Shown here: piece after piece, positions 26,540 through 35,929 of the stretch
How the letters are laid out: each line of letters begins with the position of its first letter
Position numbering within the stretch: position 1 is the stretch's first letter
Source: Clostridium sp. CM027
GTDB lineage: Bacteria; Bacillota; Clostridia; Clostridiales; Clostridiaceae
NCBI RefSeq assembly: GCF_024730565.1
Contig: NZ_CP077725.1
Span: 1,240,001-1,304,000 of the forward strand
Direction of reading: 5' to 3'
Length of the DNA: 64,000 nucleotides
Notes under the pieces: model-generated
Told to the model about the DNA's origin: nothing
Databases searched by the model: none
What the model saw: only the letters and a program-made list of their open reading frames with translations
Translations under genes and position numbers: made by a program

Positions 26540-28207
26540 ATGGTTAAGAACAAATCAAAAATAATTTCATTCGATTTTTGGCAAAAATTTGGTAAGGCAT
26601 TATTAGTGGTGGTCGCAGTTATGCCAGCAGGTGGACTAATGATTTCATTAGGATCAGTTATAGGAATAGCAGCACCTAATTCTTCATTTGTGCAAACGTT
26701 ATCGCAAGTTGTGGGAGGTATAGGATGGGGGCTAATAGTTAATTTAGGGCTATTATTTGCTGTAGCTATCGGTGGTTCTTGGGCTAAAGAGCGTGCTGGT
26801 GGAGCATTTGCAGCACTCATTGCATATATTTTAATAAATAAAATTACTGGTAATGTATTTAATATTACCAATGAGATGCTCACGGATGCTCATGCAACAG
26901 TAACTTCCTTAACAGGTCAGCACCTTTTGGTTAAAGATTACTTTATTTCTGTTCTTGGATCCCCAGCATTGAATATGGGAGTATTTGTTGGTATTATATC
27001 AGGTTTTCTTGGAGCAGTTTTATTTAATAAGTATTATAACTATAATAAATTACCAAATGCACTTGCATTCTTTAATGGTAAACGATTTGTACCATTCGTT
27101 GTTATCGCAGGCTCCAGCGTTGTTGCACTTTTATTTGTAATAGTTTGGCCATTTGCTCAATCAGTTATAAATGGATTTGGCAAATGGATTGCAACATCAC
27201 AAAATACTGCACCATTTATTTCACCCTTTATATATGGTACGCTTGAGCGTCTATTACTACCTTTTGGACTTCATCATATGATTACAATACCAATAAATTA
27301 TACAGATCTTGGTGGAGCATATAAAGTATTAACTGGAGCTAATGCAGGCAGTCTTATACTTGGACAAGATCCGCTTTGGCTTGCATGGGCTACTGACTTA
27401 GGTAACTTAAAAGCCGCTGGAGATATGAGTGCATATAATAACTTACTTGCAACAATTCATCCAGCACGTTTTAAAGTTGGCCAAATGATTGGCGGAGCTG
27501 GCTCCTTAATGGGTGTTGCACTTGCTATGTATAAAAGTGTACCAAATGAAAAACGATCAAAATATAAATCAGTATTTTTTTCAGCAGCCATTGCAGTTTT
27601 CTTAACAGGTGTTACTGAACCATTAGAATTCATGTTTATGTTTGTTTCACCAATATTATATGGTACTTATGCAGTTATGCAAGGCTTTGCATTTATGTGT
27701 GCGGACATATTTAATCTGCGAGTTCACAGTTTTGGTGTTATAGAGCTTGTAGCACGTATACCGATGATTGTAAAAGCAGGGATTATAGGTGATCTTATAA
27801 GATATGTACTGGTGACCGTCGTATTTTTCTGCATAAATTATGTTGTATCTAAATTTATGATCAAGAAATTTAATATAGCAACTCCAGGCCGTAACGGAAA
27901 TGAAATTGATATGGAGGAAAATTCAATTGATTCTACTGTAAATCAAAAAGTTGAGGCTAGTAAAAAAGGAAGTCAAGCCGCAACCATTATTGAATTACTT
28001 GGAGGGAACGAAAATATTGTAGATGTGGACGCATGTATGACCCGTCTTCGTGTAACAGTAAAAGATAATTTATTAGTTGCCGAAGAAAATGAATGGAAAA
28101 AAAATAAGGCTTTAGCCTTAATAATTAAAGGTAAAGGGATACAGGCTATATATGGACCAAAGGCAGATGTTTTAAAATCGGATATTATAGATATATTAGG
28201 AGTCTAA
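26540..28207 (+). CDS. PTS alpha-glucoside/maltose-type EIICB
   Basis: Membrane permease that imports and phosphorylates a glucoside. The EIIC domain (about residues 10-450) has the glucose-family marks AKERAGGAFAALIAYI, GTLERLLLPFGLHHMITIP and LTGVTEPLEFMFMF. A linker leads to the EIIB domain (about 475-555) with the phosphorylated Cys in VDACMTRLRVT. There is no EIIA domain, so a shared EIIA is needed. It is first in a five-gene operon with a GH65 phosphorylase and beta-phosphoglucomutase, which points to maltose or another alpha-linked disaccharide. Promoter and operator lie 110 bases upstream. Confidence 0.9.
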   Translation: MVKNKSKIISFDFWQKFGKALLVVVAVMPAGGLMISLGSVIGIAAPNSSFVQTLSQVVGGIGWGLIVNLGLLFAVAIGGSWAKERAGGAFAALIAYILINKITGNVFNITNEMLTDAHATVTSLTGQHLLVKDYFISVLGSPALNMGVFVGIISGFLGAVLFNKYYNYNKLPNALAFFNGKRFVPFVVIAGSSVVALLFVIVWPFAQSVINGFGKWIATSQNTAPFISPFIYGTLERLLLPFGLHHMITIPINYTDLGGAYKVLTGANAGSLILGQDPLWLAWATDLGNLKAAGDMSAYNNLLATIHPARFKVGQMIGGAGSLMGVALAMYKSVPNEKRSKYKSVFFSAAIAVFLTGVTEPLEFMFMFVSPILYGTYAVMQGFAFMCADIFNLRVHSFGVIELVARIPMIVKAGIIGDLIRYVLVTVVFFCINYVVSKFMIKKFNIATPGRNGNEIDMEENSIDSTVNQKVEASKKGSQAATIIELLGGNENIVDVDACMTRLRVTVKDNLLVAEENEWKKNKALALIIKGKGIQAIYGPKADVLKSDIIDILGV

Positions 28208-28208
28208 A

Positions 28209-29018
28209 ATGAAATTATTAACTTTAAATTGTCATTCTTGGATGGAAGAAAGCCCAAAAGAAAAGATGAGCATTATTGCAAATACTATAAAAGAAAAAAA
28301 TTTTGATGTAATTGCCCTGCAAGAAGTAAATCAATCTATAAAGGAAAATATAGCCTTTAATAACATAAAACAAGATAATTTTGCTTTAGTTTTATTAAAA
28401 GAATTAGAGAACTTAGGATGCAAAGAATACTCAATGCTGTGGGATTTTTCTCATATAGGTTATGGAATATATGAAGAAGGGGTAAGTATTATAACTAAAC
28501 ATAAAATAATAGAAGAAGATTCTTACTCATTTTTCATAAGCAACAGCAAGGACTTGGATTTTTGGAAAACTAGAAAGGTCGTAAAAGCTTCAATTAGAAT
28601 AAATAACGAAATTATAGATTTCTACTCTTGTCATTTAGGCTGGTGGCAAGATGAAGAAGAACCGTTCAGTCAGCAAGTAGATAAGTTACTTAATAATATG
28701 AAAAATGACAGATTAACATTCTTTATGGGAGATTTTAATAATAACGCTTTTGCATCAAATGAAGGCTATGATTATTTAATGAAAAAAGGAATAAAGGATA
28801 CTTATACCCTCTCTAAGGAAAAAGATTGTGGTATAACTGTAAAAGGTAAAATAGATGGATGGGATTTAAATAAAAATGATTTAAGGCTGGATCTAATTTT
28901 AACAAATAAATGTGTAGATGTTAAATATTCTAAAGTAATATTTAATGGCAAAAACGACTTCGTGGTGTCAGACCATTATGGAGTAGAAATAGATACAAGT
29001 TTGGGGTTATTCCCCTAA
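28209..29018 (+). CDS. Endonuclease/exonuclease/phosphatase-fold hydrolase
   Basis: 269 aa with the catalytic set of the EEP superfamily: Asn in LTLNCHSW, Glu in ALQEVNQ, Asp/Asn in MGDFNNN and the SDHYG His at the C-terminus. Members hydrolyse phosphodiesters or phosphomonoesters of nucleic acids, inositol phosphates and lipids. Its ATG follows the EIICB stop by one base, so the two are tightly coupled. Within a sugar PTS operon, a sugar-phosphate phosphatase role is a reasonable guess, but it is not shown by sequence. Confidence 0.85.
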   Translation: MKLLTLNCHSWMEESPKEKMSIIANTIKEKNFDVIALQEVNQSIKENIAFNNIKQDNFALVLLKELENLGCKEYSMLWDFSHIGYGIYEEGVSIITKHKIIEEDSYSFFISNSKDLDFWKTRKVVKASIRINNEIIDFYSCHLGWWQDEEEPFSQQVDKLLNNMKNDRLTFFMGDFNNNAFASNEGYDYLMKKGIKDTYTLSKEKDCGITVKGKIDGWDLNKNDLRLDLILTNKCVDVKYSKVIFNGKNDFVVSDHYGVEIDTSLGLFP

Positions 29019-29036
29019 AACGGAAGGGTTTTGAGT

Positions 29037-29924
29037 ATGCTAAATTATTCAATAGTAAAGTGTAAAAACACACAAGAGATAATACTTGAAAACGGAATAA
29101 TAAAAGTAATTATAGTCCCAGAGCAGGGTGGTAGGATTTTAGAGTTTTCAACAGAAAATTTAAATGTGTTATATAGAAATGCGAATCTTATAGGAATTAA
29201 AGGTGATATAAAAGCTGAATATATTCCAGAAAACTGGCTTAATTTTGGAGGATATAAAGGTTGGCCTGCTCCACAAACAAAATGGGCATGGCCTCCAATA
29301 TTTGATATTGATTTAAATGTTTTTGAATACGACATAGCTAAGTTAGAAAATTCATTAGTAGTTACATTAAGTAGTCCTATATCAAACATTGTTGGTCTTA
29401 AATTTATAAGGGAAATATTATTTGAAGATAAATGTAATCATATAACTATAAAGGAAACCATAGTTAACTTAAATGAAGAACCAGTACAATGGGCAGTTTG
29501 GGGTAATACCCAAGCATTATCTCCTGGATATATAGATATAAAACTAAACTCTGACGTATTTATAGGAGGAATAACATTTTATCAAGATTTTGATATACCT
29601 TCAAACAATGCTTATTCTTTGAGAAAAGAAGATAGAAAAATTTTAAGATTGAATTGTAACAATGAAGAGAAGTTTAAAGTAGGTGTAGTAACAGATGATG
29701 CGATACTAAGATATTATTGCAGTGCATATAAACACAAAACCCTCTTACTTACGCAGAAATTTCAGTATGAAGGACAAGTTGTATATCCACATGGAAGTAA
29801 TGTTGAAGTTTATGTGGATGATAAGCTAGCCTACACTGAGCTTGAAATTCTTGGAGGTATGAGCAGCATAATGCCAGGTGAAAGTAAAAGTATCCAAATG
29901 GTTTGGCAATTAGAATTAGTATAA
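29037..29924 (+). CDS. Galactose-mutarotase-like (DUF4380-type) protein
   Basis: About 295 aa, all-beta pattern with VIIVPEQGGRILEFS near the N-terminus, as in aldose-1-epimerase-fold proteins. Conserved-looking aromatic motifs GGYKGWPAPQTKWAWPP and VQWAVWGNTQ follow. It most resembles DUF4380-type proteins; the classic aldose epimerase His/Glu catalytic motifs are not evident. The ATG at 29037 is chosen over TTG at 29031 for spacing from GGAAGGG. In this operon it may bind or epimerise a sugar released by the phosphorylase. Confidence 0.65.
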   Translation: MLNYSIVKCKNTQEIILENGIIKVIIVPEQGGRILEFSTENLNVLYRNANLIGIKGDIKAEYIPENWLNFGGYKGWPAPQTKWAWPPIFDIDLNVFEYDIAKLENSLVVTLSSPISNIVGLKFIREILFEDKCNHITIKETIVNLNEEPVQWAVWGNTQALSPGYIDIKLNSDVFIGGITFYQDFDIPSNNAYSLRKEDRKILRLNCNNEEKFKVGVVTDDAILRYYCSAYKHKTLLLTQKFQYEGQVVYPHGSNVEVYVDDKLAYTELEILGGMSSIMPGESKSIQMVWQLELV

Positions 29925-29991
29925 ATAATATAGCTTTTTTAGATATAAGTATTAAAAGTTTATTAATAATAAAAACTGGAGGTAAAAAGCA

Positions 29992-30639
29992 ATGACAAAG
30001 ATTAAGGCTTGTTTGTTTGATTTAGATGGGGTGATTGTAGATACTGCTAAATATCATTATTTAGCATGGAGAAGACTAGCTAAGGAATTAGGGTTTGATT
30101 TTACAAAGGAGCAAAATGAAAGCTTAAAAGGTATAAGTAGAATGGAATCTCTTAAAATACTTTTAAATATAGGAGGTTTAACTTTAACTGAAGCAGAAAA
30201 AATGACTCTTGCAGAGAAAAAGAATAATTGGTATCGTGAGTATATTTTAAAGATGACCCCTGATGAAATTTTACCTGGTACAGTGGAATTTTTAGAAGAA
30301 TTAAAGAATAATGGGATTAAAATTGCACTAGGTTCTGCAAGTAAAAATGCCATGACCATATTAAATAATATAAAATTAGTTAATCACTTTGATGCAATAA
30401 TCGATGGAACTAAAACAAGCAATGCAAAGCCCGATCCAGAAGTTTTCTTATTGGGTGCAAAGGAACTTGGTGTATCCCCTTCTGAATGTGTAGTTTTCGA
30501 AGATGCCAAGGCGGGTATTGAATCCGCAATAAATGCTGGAATGTATAGTGTTGGAATCGGCGATCCACTTGTTTTAAATAAAGCTAATATCGTTGTTTCT
30601 TCTTTGAAAGAAATGACATTTGAAAAATTAAATTATTAA
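29992..30639 (+). CDS. pgmB: Beta-phosphoglucomutase
   Basis: HAD-superfamily enzyme that converts beta-glucose-1-phosphate to glucose-6-phosphate. The nucleophile motif DLDGVIVDTAKYH is at residues 9-21, SAS at about 117, and the C-terminal acidic motif VFEDAKAGIESA is complete. The 215 aa are normal. GGAGG is 9 nt before ATG. Its substrate is the product made by the GH65 phosphorylase encoded next. Confidence 0.93.
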   Translation: MTKIKACLFDLDGVIVDTAKYHYLAWRRLAKELGFDFTKEQNESLKGISRMESLKILLNIGGLTLTEAEKMTLAEKKNNWYREYILKMTPDEILPGTVEFLEELKNNGIKIALGSASKNAMTILNNIKLVNHFDAIIDGTKTSNAKPDPEVFLLGAKELGVSPSECVVFEDAKAGIESAINAGMYSVGIGDPLVLNKANIVVSSLKEMTFEKLNY

Positions 30640-30670
30640 ACTATTAAATTTATTGTAAAGGAGACTCAAT

Positions 30671-32968
30671 ATGAAACAATATTTAAAATTAGATGAATGG
30701 AATATTATAGAGGAAGGTTTTAACCAAGATAATCATGAAGTATCTGAAGGAATTTTTAGTATAGGAAATGGGTATATGGGACAAAGAGCTAACTTCGAAG
30801 AAACGTACAGCGGAAAGTCTCTTCAGGGAAGTTATATGGCAGGAGTTTACTATCCGGATAAAACAAGAGTTGGCTGGTGGAAAAATGGATACCCAGAATA
30901 TTTTGCAAAGGTATTAAATTCTACCAATTGGATTGGAATAGATGTTAGTGTTGATGGAGAAACACTAGACCTTGCAAAATGTGAAGTGAAAAATTTTGTG
31001 AGAATTTTAAATATGAAAGAAGGATATCTACATAGATGCTTTACCGCAAAGCTTACTAGCGGAAAAGAAGTAAATGTAGATGCAAAGAGATTTGTAAGTA
31101 TTGCTGCAAAAGAAATAGGAGCAATTAGATATTCAATTACACCAGTTAATTTTGAAGGTACATTGTGTATATCCGCTTACTTAGATGGTGATATAAAAAA
31201 TGCGGATTCTAATTATGATGAAAAATTTTGGGATGAAATCTCAAAGCAGTGCAATAAAGAACAATCATCTTTAATAGTAAAAACAAAAAAACTTGATTTT
31301 TATGTGTGTTCTTCAATGAAACTAGATATTTTTCGAGCAGATAAAAAGGTAGATTTTAATGCAGAATTTATAGAATCAGAAAAATTTGTAGGTAATATAG
31401 TTAGTTTAAATGTAAAACAAAATGAAGAAATCGTAGTGTATAAGTATGTTTGCAATGTAACTTCAAGAGATTACGCTGTAGAAGAATTATTGGCTGTTAA
31501 TAGAAAATTTTTAGATAAAGCTTATGGAAGCGGTTTTGAATTATTACTTAAAGATCAAGCAATAGCTTGGGGTGAAAAATGGAAACAAAGCGATATTGTT
31601 ATTGAAGGAGATGTTTCGGCGCAGCAAGCTATTAGATTTAATATTTTTCAATTGAATCAGACATATTCTGGAGAAGATGATAGATTAAACATAGGCCCAA
31701 AGGGTTTTACAGGAGAAAAATATGGTGGAAGTACTTATTGGGATACAGAAGCATATTGCATACCATTTTATTTAAGTACTGCTGATCCAAGTATATCTAG
31801 AAATCTTTTGCTTTATAGGTATAAGCAATTAGAAAAAGCTAAAGAAAATGCAAGAAAATTAGGTTTTACAAAAGGTGCTCTATATCCAATGGTTACTATG
31901 AATGGAGAAGAGTGTCACAATGAATGGGAAATAACTTTTGAAGAAATTCATAGAAATGGTGCTATAGCATATGGTATATATAATTATGTTAATTATACTG
32001 GAGATAAATGTTATTTAGGTCAATATGGATTAGAAGTATTAGTAGAGATCTCAAGATTCTGGGAAGAAAGAGTTAGTTTTGCTTCAAACAAAGGAAAATA
32101 TGTAATACTTGGAGTTACTGGCCCTAATGAATATGAAAATAATTCAAATAATAACTGGTATACTAATAGAATTGCTGCTTGGACACTAGAATATACTACT
32201 TGTGTAATTAATCATTTAAAAAATAATGAACCTGGGAGATATTCAGAGTTAGTAAATAAATTAGGTTTAAAAGAAGCAGAAGTTAGTAAATGGCAAGATA
32301 TCATTAAAAATATGTATTATCCAGTAGATGAAGAGCTAGGGATATTCATGCAACAAGATGGATATATGGATAAGCAGCAGATTCTTGTAAAAGACTTGGA
32401 TCGCAAAAATTTACCATTAAATCAAAAATGGTCTTGGGATAGAATTCTTAGATCTTGCTTTATAAAACAAGCAGATGTATTGCAAGGAATATATTTTCTA
32501 CAAGATAGATATGATTTAGATACCATAAGAAGAAATTTTGAATTTTATGAGTCAAGAACAGTACATGAGTCATCTTTATCTCCTTGTGTGCATACTATCC
32601 TTGCCGCAAAATTAGGAAAACATGAAAAAGCTTATGAAATGTATCTTAGAACTGCAAGACTAGATTTAGACAATTACAATAACGATACAAAAGATGGATG
32701 TCATATTACTAGTATGGCTGGAACTTGGATGTCCGTAGTTGAAGGCTTTGCTGGGATGAGAGTAAAAGATGGAAAGCTTCTTTTAAATCCTTTTATACCA
32801 AAAAATTGGAGTTCATTCTCTTTTAATGTTTTGTTTAGAGAATCATTACTTAAAATAAATATCAAAACACATAAAGTTATTATTACCAGCGAAAATAAGC
32901 AACAAATAACTTTATGCGTTAACGGTAAAGATTATACAATAAACGGAGAAATTGAAATTTCCTCTTAA
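30671..32968 (+). CDS. GH65 disaccharide (maltose-type) phosphorylase
   Basis: 765 aa inverting phosphorylase that splits an alpha-glucoside with phosphate to beta-glucose-1-phosphate. The catalytic-acid segment GEECHNEWEITFEEIHRNGA is that of maltose phosphorylases. The phosphate-binding stretch VHESSLSPCVHT is intact, and the N-terminal domain has the family NGYMGQRANFEE. Given the PTS permease in the same operon, the true substrate may be a 6-phosphorylated disaccharide, as for maltose-6'-phosphate phosphorylase (MapP) of enterococci; sequence alone cannot decide. GGAG precedes the start. Confidence 0.92.
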   Translation: MKQYLKLDEWNIIEEGFNQDNHEVSEGIFSIGNGYMGQRANFEETYSGKSLQGSYMAGVYYPDKTRVGWWKNGYPEYFAKVLNSTNWIGIDVSVDGETLDLAKCEVKNFVRILNMKEGYLHRCFTAKLTSGKEVNVDAKRFVSIAAKEIGAIRYSITPVNFEGTLCISAYLDGDIKNADSNYDEKFWDEISKQCNKEQSSLIVKTKKLDFYVCSSMKLDIFRADKKVDFNAEFIESEKFVGNIVSLNVKQNEEIVVYKYVCNVTSRDYAVEELLAVNRKFLDKAYGSGFELLLKDQAIAWGEKWKQSDIVIEGDVSAQQAIRFNIFQLNQTYSGEDDRLNIGPKGFTGEKYGGSTYWDTEAYCIPFYLSTADPSISRNLLLYRYKQLEKAKENARKLGFTKGALYPMVTMNGEECHNEWEITFEEIHRNGAIAYGIYNYVNYTGDKCYLGQYGLEVLVEISRFWEERVSFASNKGKYVILGVTGPNEYENNSNNNWYTNRIAAWTLEYTTCVINHLKNNEPGRYSELVNKLGLKEAEVSKWQDIIKNMYYPVDEELGIFMQQDGYMDKQQILVKDLDRKNLPLNQKWSWDRILRSCFIKQADVLQGIYFLQDRYDLDTIRRNFEFYESRTVHESSLSPCVHTILAAKLGKHEKAYEMYLRTARLDLDNYNNDTKDGCHITSMAGTWMSVVEGFAGMRVKDGKLLLNPFIPKNWSSFSFNVLFRESLLKINIKTHKVIITSENKQQITLCVNGKDYTINGEIEISS

Positions 32969-32974
32969 AAATAA

Positions 32975-33023
32975 AAAACAGAAGGCTATTTTACTTTTAA
33001 AAAGTAAAATAGCCTTCTGTTTT
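32975..33023 (+). terminator. Terminator of the PTS/phosphorylase operon
   Basis: AAAACAGAAGGCTATTTTAC/GTAAAATAGCCTTCTGTTTT, a stem of more than 20 bp followed by CATTTTTT. Confidence 0.9.
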
Positions 33024-33179
33024 CATTTTTTATTGATAAAATTATATTGAAAATCAGATGCGGACATTGGTTTTCCAAAACAAGCAATTAAAAACTTAGT
33101 AGTTTAATTAAAGATAAACGTCTCATAAGTGCTACTATGTTATAATAAATACATTGCCGTTTTTCATGGGAGGCTAAAT

Positions 33180-34841
33180 ATGATAGGAAAATTACTTTTA
33201 AATAGATATGAGTTATTAGAGAAAATTGGCGAAGGCGGTATGGGAACTGTCTATAAAGCAAAGTGCCACTTGTTAAATAGATTTGTCGCTGTAAAGATAT
33301 TAAAAGCAGAGTTAAGTAATGATGAAGAGTTTGTTTTAAGATTTAAAAGGGAAGCTACTTCAATCGCAAGATTGTCACATCCAAATATCGTGAATATTCA
33401 TGATGTTGGTGCAGAAAACCATATTAATTTTATAGTTATGGAATATATTAATGGAATAACATTAAAGCAATTAATAAATGAAAATGTTAGACTTACTTCG
33501 CAAAAGGCTTTAGATATCTCACTCCAAATAGCCAAAGCACTTCAATGTGCACATATTAACAATGTAATTCATAGAGATATAAAACCGGATAATATCATGA
33601 TAACAGAAGATAATATAGTTAAGGTTATGGATTTTGGAATAGCTAAAGTTGCTGATTCAAGAACCATAACCAATTCTAGTAAAGTTATGGGTACCGTACA
33701 CTATTTTTCTCCAGAACAAGCAAAAGGAAATTTTATAGATTGTAGAACAGACATATATTCCTTAGGTATTGTAATGTATGAAATGATTACTGGACAAGTA
33801 CCTTATAATTCAGAAAGCTCTATTTCCATAGCTATAATGCATATTCATGAACCCGTTACTGCGCCCAAAGAAATCATTACAGATATTCCTGAAAATATAA
33901 ACCAGGTAATTTTGAAGGCAATGCAAAAAGAGCCTTTTAAAAGATACCAAACGGCTAAGGACATGGCAGATATAATAAATGCAATTAAAGAAGATTCTAA
34001 TTATGAAGTTAAGGTAAATAATGACCTAGATGATGCTACAAATATTATGGGTGCAACAATATTTTCTGATATAAAAGACAATTTCACAACGGTTATGAGT
34101 GGAGCATCCATCGCTGAAAAAGCAGCAAATAAAAAAGATAACGAAGTAATAACGGGGAATGAGAAGACCGTTAATAATAAAAAGGCAGTAATTATTATTG
34201 CCTCAATTATTTTAGTTGTGATTGCTTCCATTTTAGGTAAATTTATATCCAACGGGACTTCTATTAATACACCAGCTCCCATTGTCGAAACTACAGTTCC
34301 AAAAGCAGATGAAAAATTACAGTCAGATGAGATACAGCATGTTGATAAAAAACAACAGGCAGATGAACAACTATCCGTTGTTGAAAATAAATTTGTGCCC
34401 TCACTTATTGGAAGGACCCAAGATATTGCAAATCAGACTGTAGTTAATAATGGCTTTATGCTTGGCAATATTTCAAATGAATATAGTGATAGTATTGCTC
34501 AGGGTTTAGTTATTAGTCAATCACCTGAGGTAAATACATCCTATGAAAAAGATGGCAAAGTAGATTTAGTTATAAGCCAAGGAAAAAAAATTGAACAGGT
34601 TACTGTCCCACAATTAAATGGCAAAACCCTTGATGATGCTAAAGAAATTCTAGATAACATTCAATTAGAGCTTGGGGAGAAAACACCTATAAATATGGAT
34701 GACAAAGCCCGTAAGGGCAATCATTCCAAAAATAACAATAAAAAAATATTCATGCAAAATGCCGAGGCCGGTACCCTTGTAGATATAGGAACAAAAATAA
34801 ATGTTTCTTATTATGGAAGTAAAAAGGATTTATCTAAGTAA
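33180..34841 (+). CDS. PASTA-domain Ser/Thr protein kinase (PknB/PrkC type)
   Basis: 553 aa. The kinase domain (1-270) has GEGGMG (17-22), Lys39 in VAVKIL, HRDIKPDN (131-138), DFG (151-153) and the activation-loop GTVHYFSPEQ. One membrane helix lies near 335-355 (VIIIASIILVVIASIL). Two extracellular PASTA-like repeats follow (VPSLIGRTQDIANQTV and VPQLNGKTLDDAKEIL). Family members bind muropeptides or lipid II and control growth and germination. The ATG at 33180 follows GGAGG; the longer frame from 33129 adds unlike sequence. It is not next to a PP2C phosphatase gene, so it may be an extra kinase. Confidence 0.92.
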   Translation: MIGKLLLNRYELLEKIGEGGMGTVYKAKCHLLNRFVAVKILKAELSNDEEFVLRFKREATSIARLSHPNIVNIHDVGAENHINFIVMEYINGITLKQLINENVRLTSQKALDISLQIAKALQCAHINNVIHRDIKPDNIMITEDNIVKVMDFGIAKVADSRTITNSSKVMGTVHYFSPEQAKGNFIDCRTDIYSLGIVMYEMITGQVPYNSESSISIAIMHIHEPVTAPKEIITDIPENINQVILKAMQKEPFKRYQTAKDMADIINAIKEDSNYEVKVNNDLDDATNIMGATIFSDIKDNFTTVMSGASIAEKAANKKDNEVITGNEKTVNNKKAVIIIASIILVVIASILGKFISNGTSINTPAPIVETTVPKADEKLQSDEIQHVDKKQQADEQLSVVENKFVPSLIGRTQDIANQTVVNNGFMLGNISNEYSDSIAQGLVISQSPEVNTSYEKDGKVDLVISQGKKIEQVTVPQLNGKTLDDAKEILDNIQLELGEKTPINMDDKARKGNHSKNNNKKIFMQNAEAGTLVDIGTKINVSYYGSKKDLSK

Positions 34842-34844
34842 ATC

Positions 34845-34896
34845 AAAGGATTAGCAATGAGGAATTTTATGTAAAATTCTCATTACTAATCCTTTT
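34845..34896 (+). terminator. Terminator after the kinase gene
   Basis: AAAGGATTAGCAATGAGGAATTTT pairs with AAAATTCTCATTACTAATCCTTTT (one bulge); the stem begins 4 bases after the stop. Confidence 0.8.
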
Positions 34897-34900
34897 AAAT

Positions 34901-34922
34901 TCCATTCTGAAATGTCATTAAC
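34901..34922. repeat. Half-site remnant of the palindromic element
   Basis: CCATTCTGAAATGTCATTAAC matches the right end (CCTTCTGAAATGTCGTTAA) of elements A-C with two or three changes. No partner arm is present. Confidence 0.45.
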
Positions 34923-34925
34923 TAA

Positions 34926-35609
34926 CTAATCATTTTTATCATTATATACAAAGTTGCAAGGTTTTCCTTCACAATTTAAAACTTCTTCATCATCTTTGCC
35001 AGTATAAATTTTTTTATTGTCTACGTCAACTTCTGATTTGTCAATTTCAGATATATCATTCTCCGCTAATAATTTTTCAATATCTGTTGACATAGCTGAC
35101 GGCTCAATTGTTGGTTCATATCTTCCGACTACATTGCCATCTCTACCAATAAGGAATTTTGTAAAATTCCATTTCACTGAATCCCCTTCTAGGAATTCAG
35201 GAAATCTTTTGTAGAGTATATCATTAAGTTTTTTTTCATTAGGCTTATTCAGATCAAAACCTCTGAAAGTTGCTTCCTCTGTCAAATATTTAAAAAGCGG
35301 AAGGGCATTTTCCCCTCTTACATCACCCTTCTCGAACAATTGAAAACTCACTCCATAATTAATTGTGCAGAAATTCTTTATTTCATTGCTTTCACCTGGT
35401 TCCTGCCCAGCAAATTGATTGCTTGGATAGCCTAGTATTTCAAAGTCCTTATCCTTGTACTGTTCATAAATCTTCTCCAAACCCTCATACTGTGGTGTAA
35501 ATCCACACTTACTTGCTGTATTAACTATAACCAATACCTTTCCCCTATATTGTTCCAAAGATATTTCTTCACCATCGATTGTAATTGCTTTAAAATCATA
35601 AATTGACAT
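34926..35609 (-). CDS. Glutathione peroxidase family thiol peroxidase with acidic tail
   Basis: Thioredoxin-fold peroxidase. The first 180 residues match the family: peroxidatic Cys35 in NTASKCGFTPQY, Gln/Trp partners in GYPSNQFAGQEPG and KWNFTKFLIG, and Cys near 82 in KNFCTINYG. Bacterial members usually draw electrons from thioredoxin. The protein is about 45 residues longer than usual; the extra C-terminus is acidic and carries two more Cys in LNCEGKPCNF, spaced CxxxxC, which could be redox-active. GGAGGG lies upstream of the start. Confidence 0.88.
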   Translation of the reverse strand: MSIYDFKAITIDGEEISLEQYRGKVLVIVNTASKCGFTPQYEGLEKIYEQYKDKDFEILGYPSNQFAGQEPGESNEIKNFCTINYGVSFQLFEKGDVRGENALPLFKYLTEEATFRGFDLNKPNEKKLNDILYKRFPEFLEGDSVKWNFTKFLIGRDGNVVGRYEPTIEPSAMSTDIEKLLAENDISEIDKSEVDVDNKKIYTGKDDEEVLNCEGKPCNFVYNDKND

Positions 35610-35929
35610 TTGCTATCCCTCCATATTATATAAATTTATCCATATTAAAATGTTATCATTAACATTATAGTATTCCTATTTCAACAAATAATTCTCAACT
35701 TTTATTGGTTATAACGACAATTTTTTTAATAAACACCAATAAATATTTCTTAATAATTATTATTGTTTGTATTGTATAAAGATATTATATCATAGAAATA
35801 AAATAAAGTACACTTAAAATTCATTTTGAAAGGACTCAATAAAGAATGTAACAGATAGAACTTAATTTTACCCGCTCAAAAAAATATAAATAGATTTGCA
35901 AAAGCAACCTACTTATATTTCCGAATTTT
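35610..35929. other. Intergenic region before the oleate hydratase 3' end
   Basis: About 320 AT-rich bases with no convincing gene. They hold the upstream region of the peroxidase and the 3' flank of the hydratase gene; I see no strong hairpin. Confidence 0.4.
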
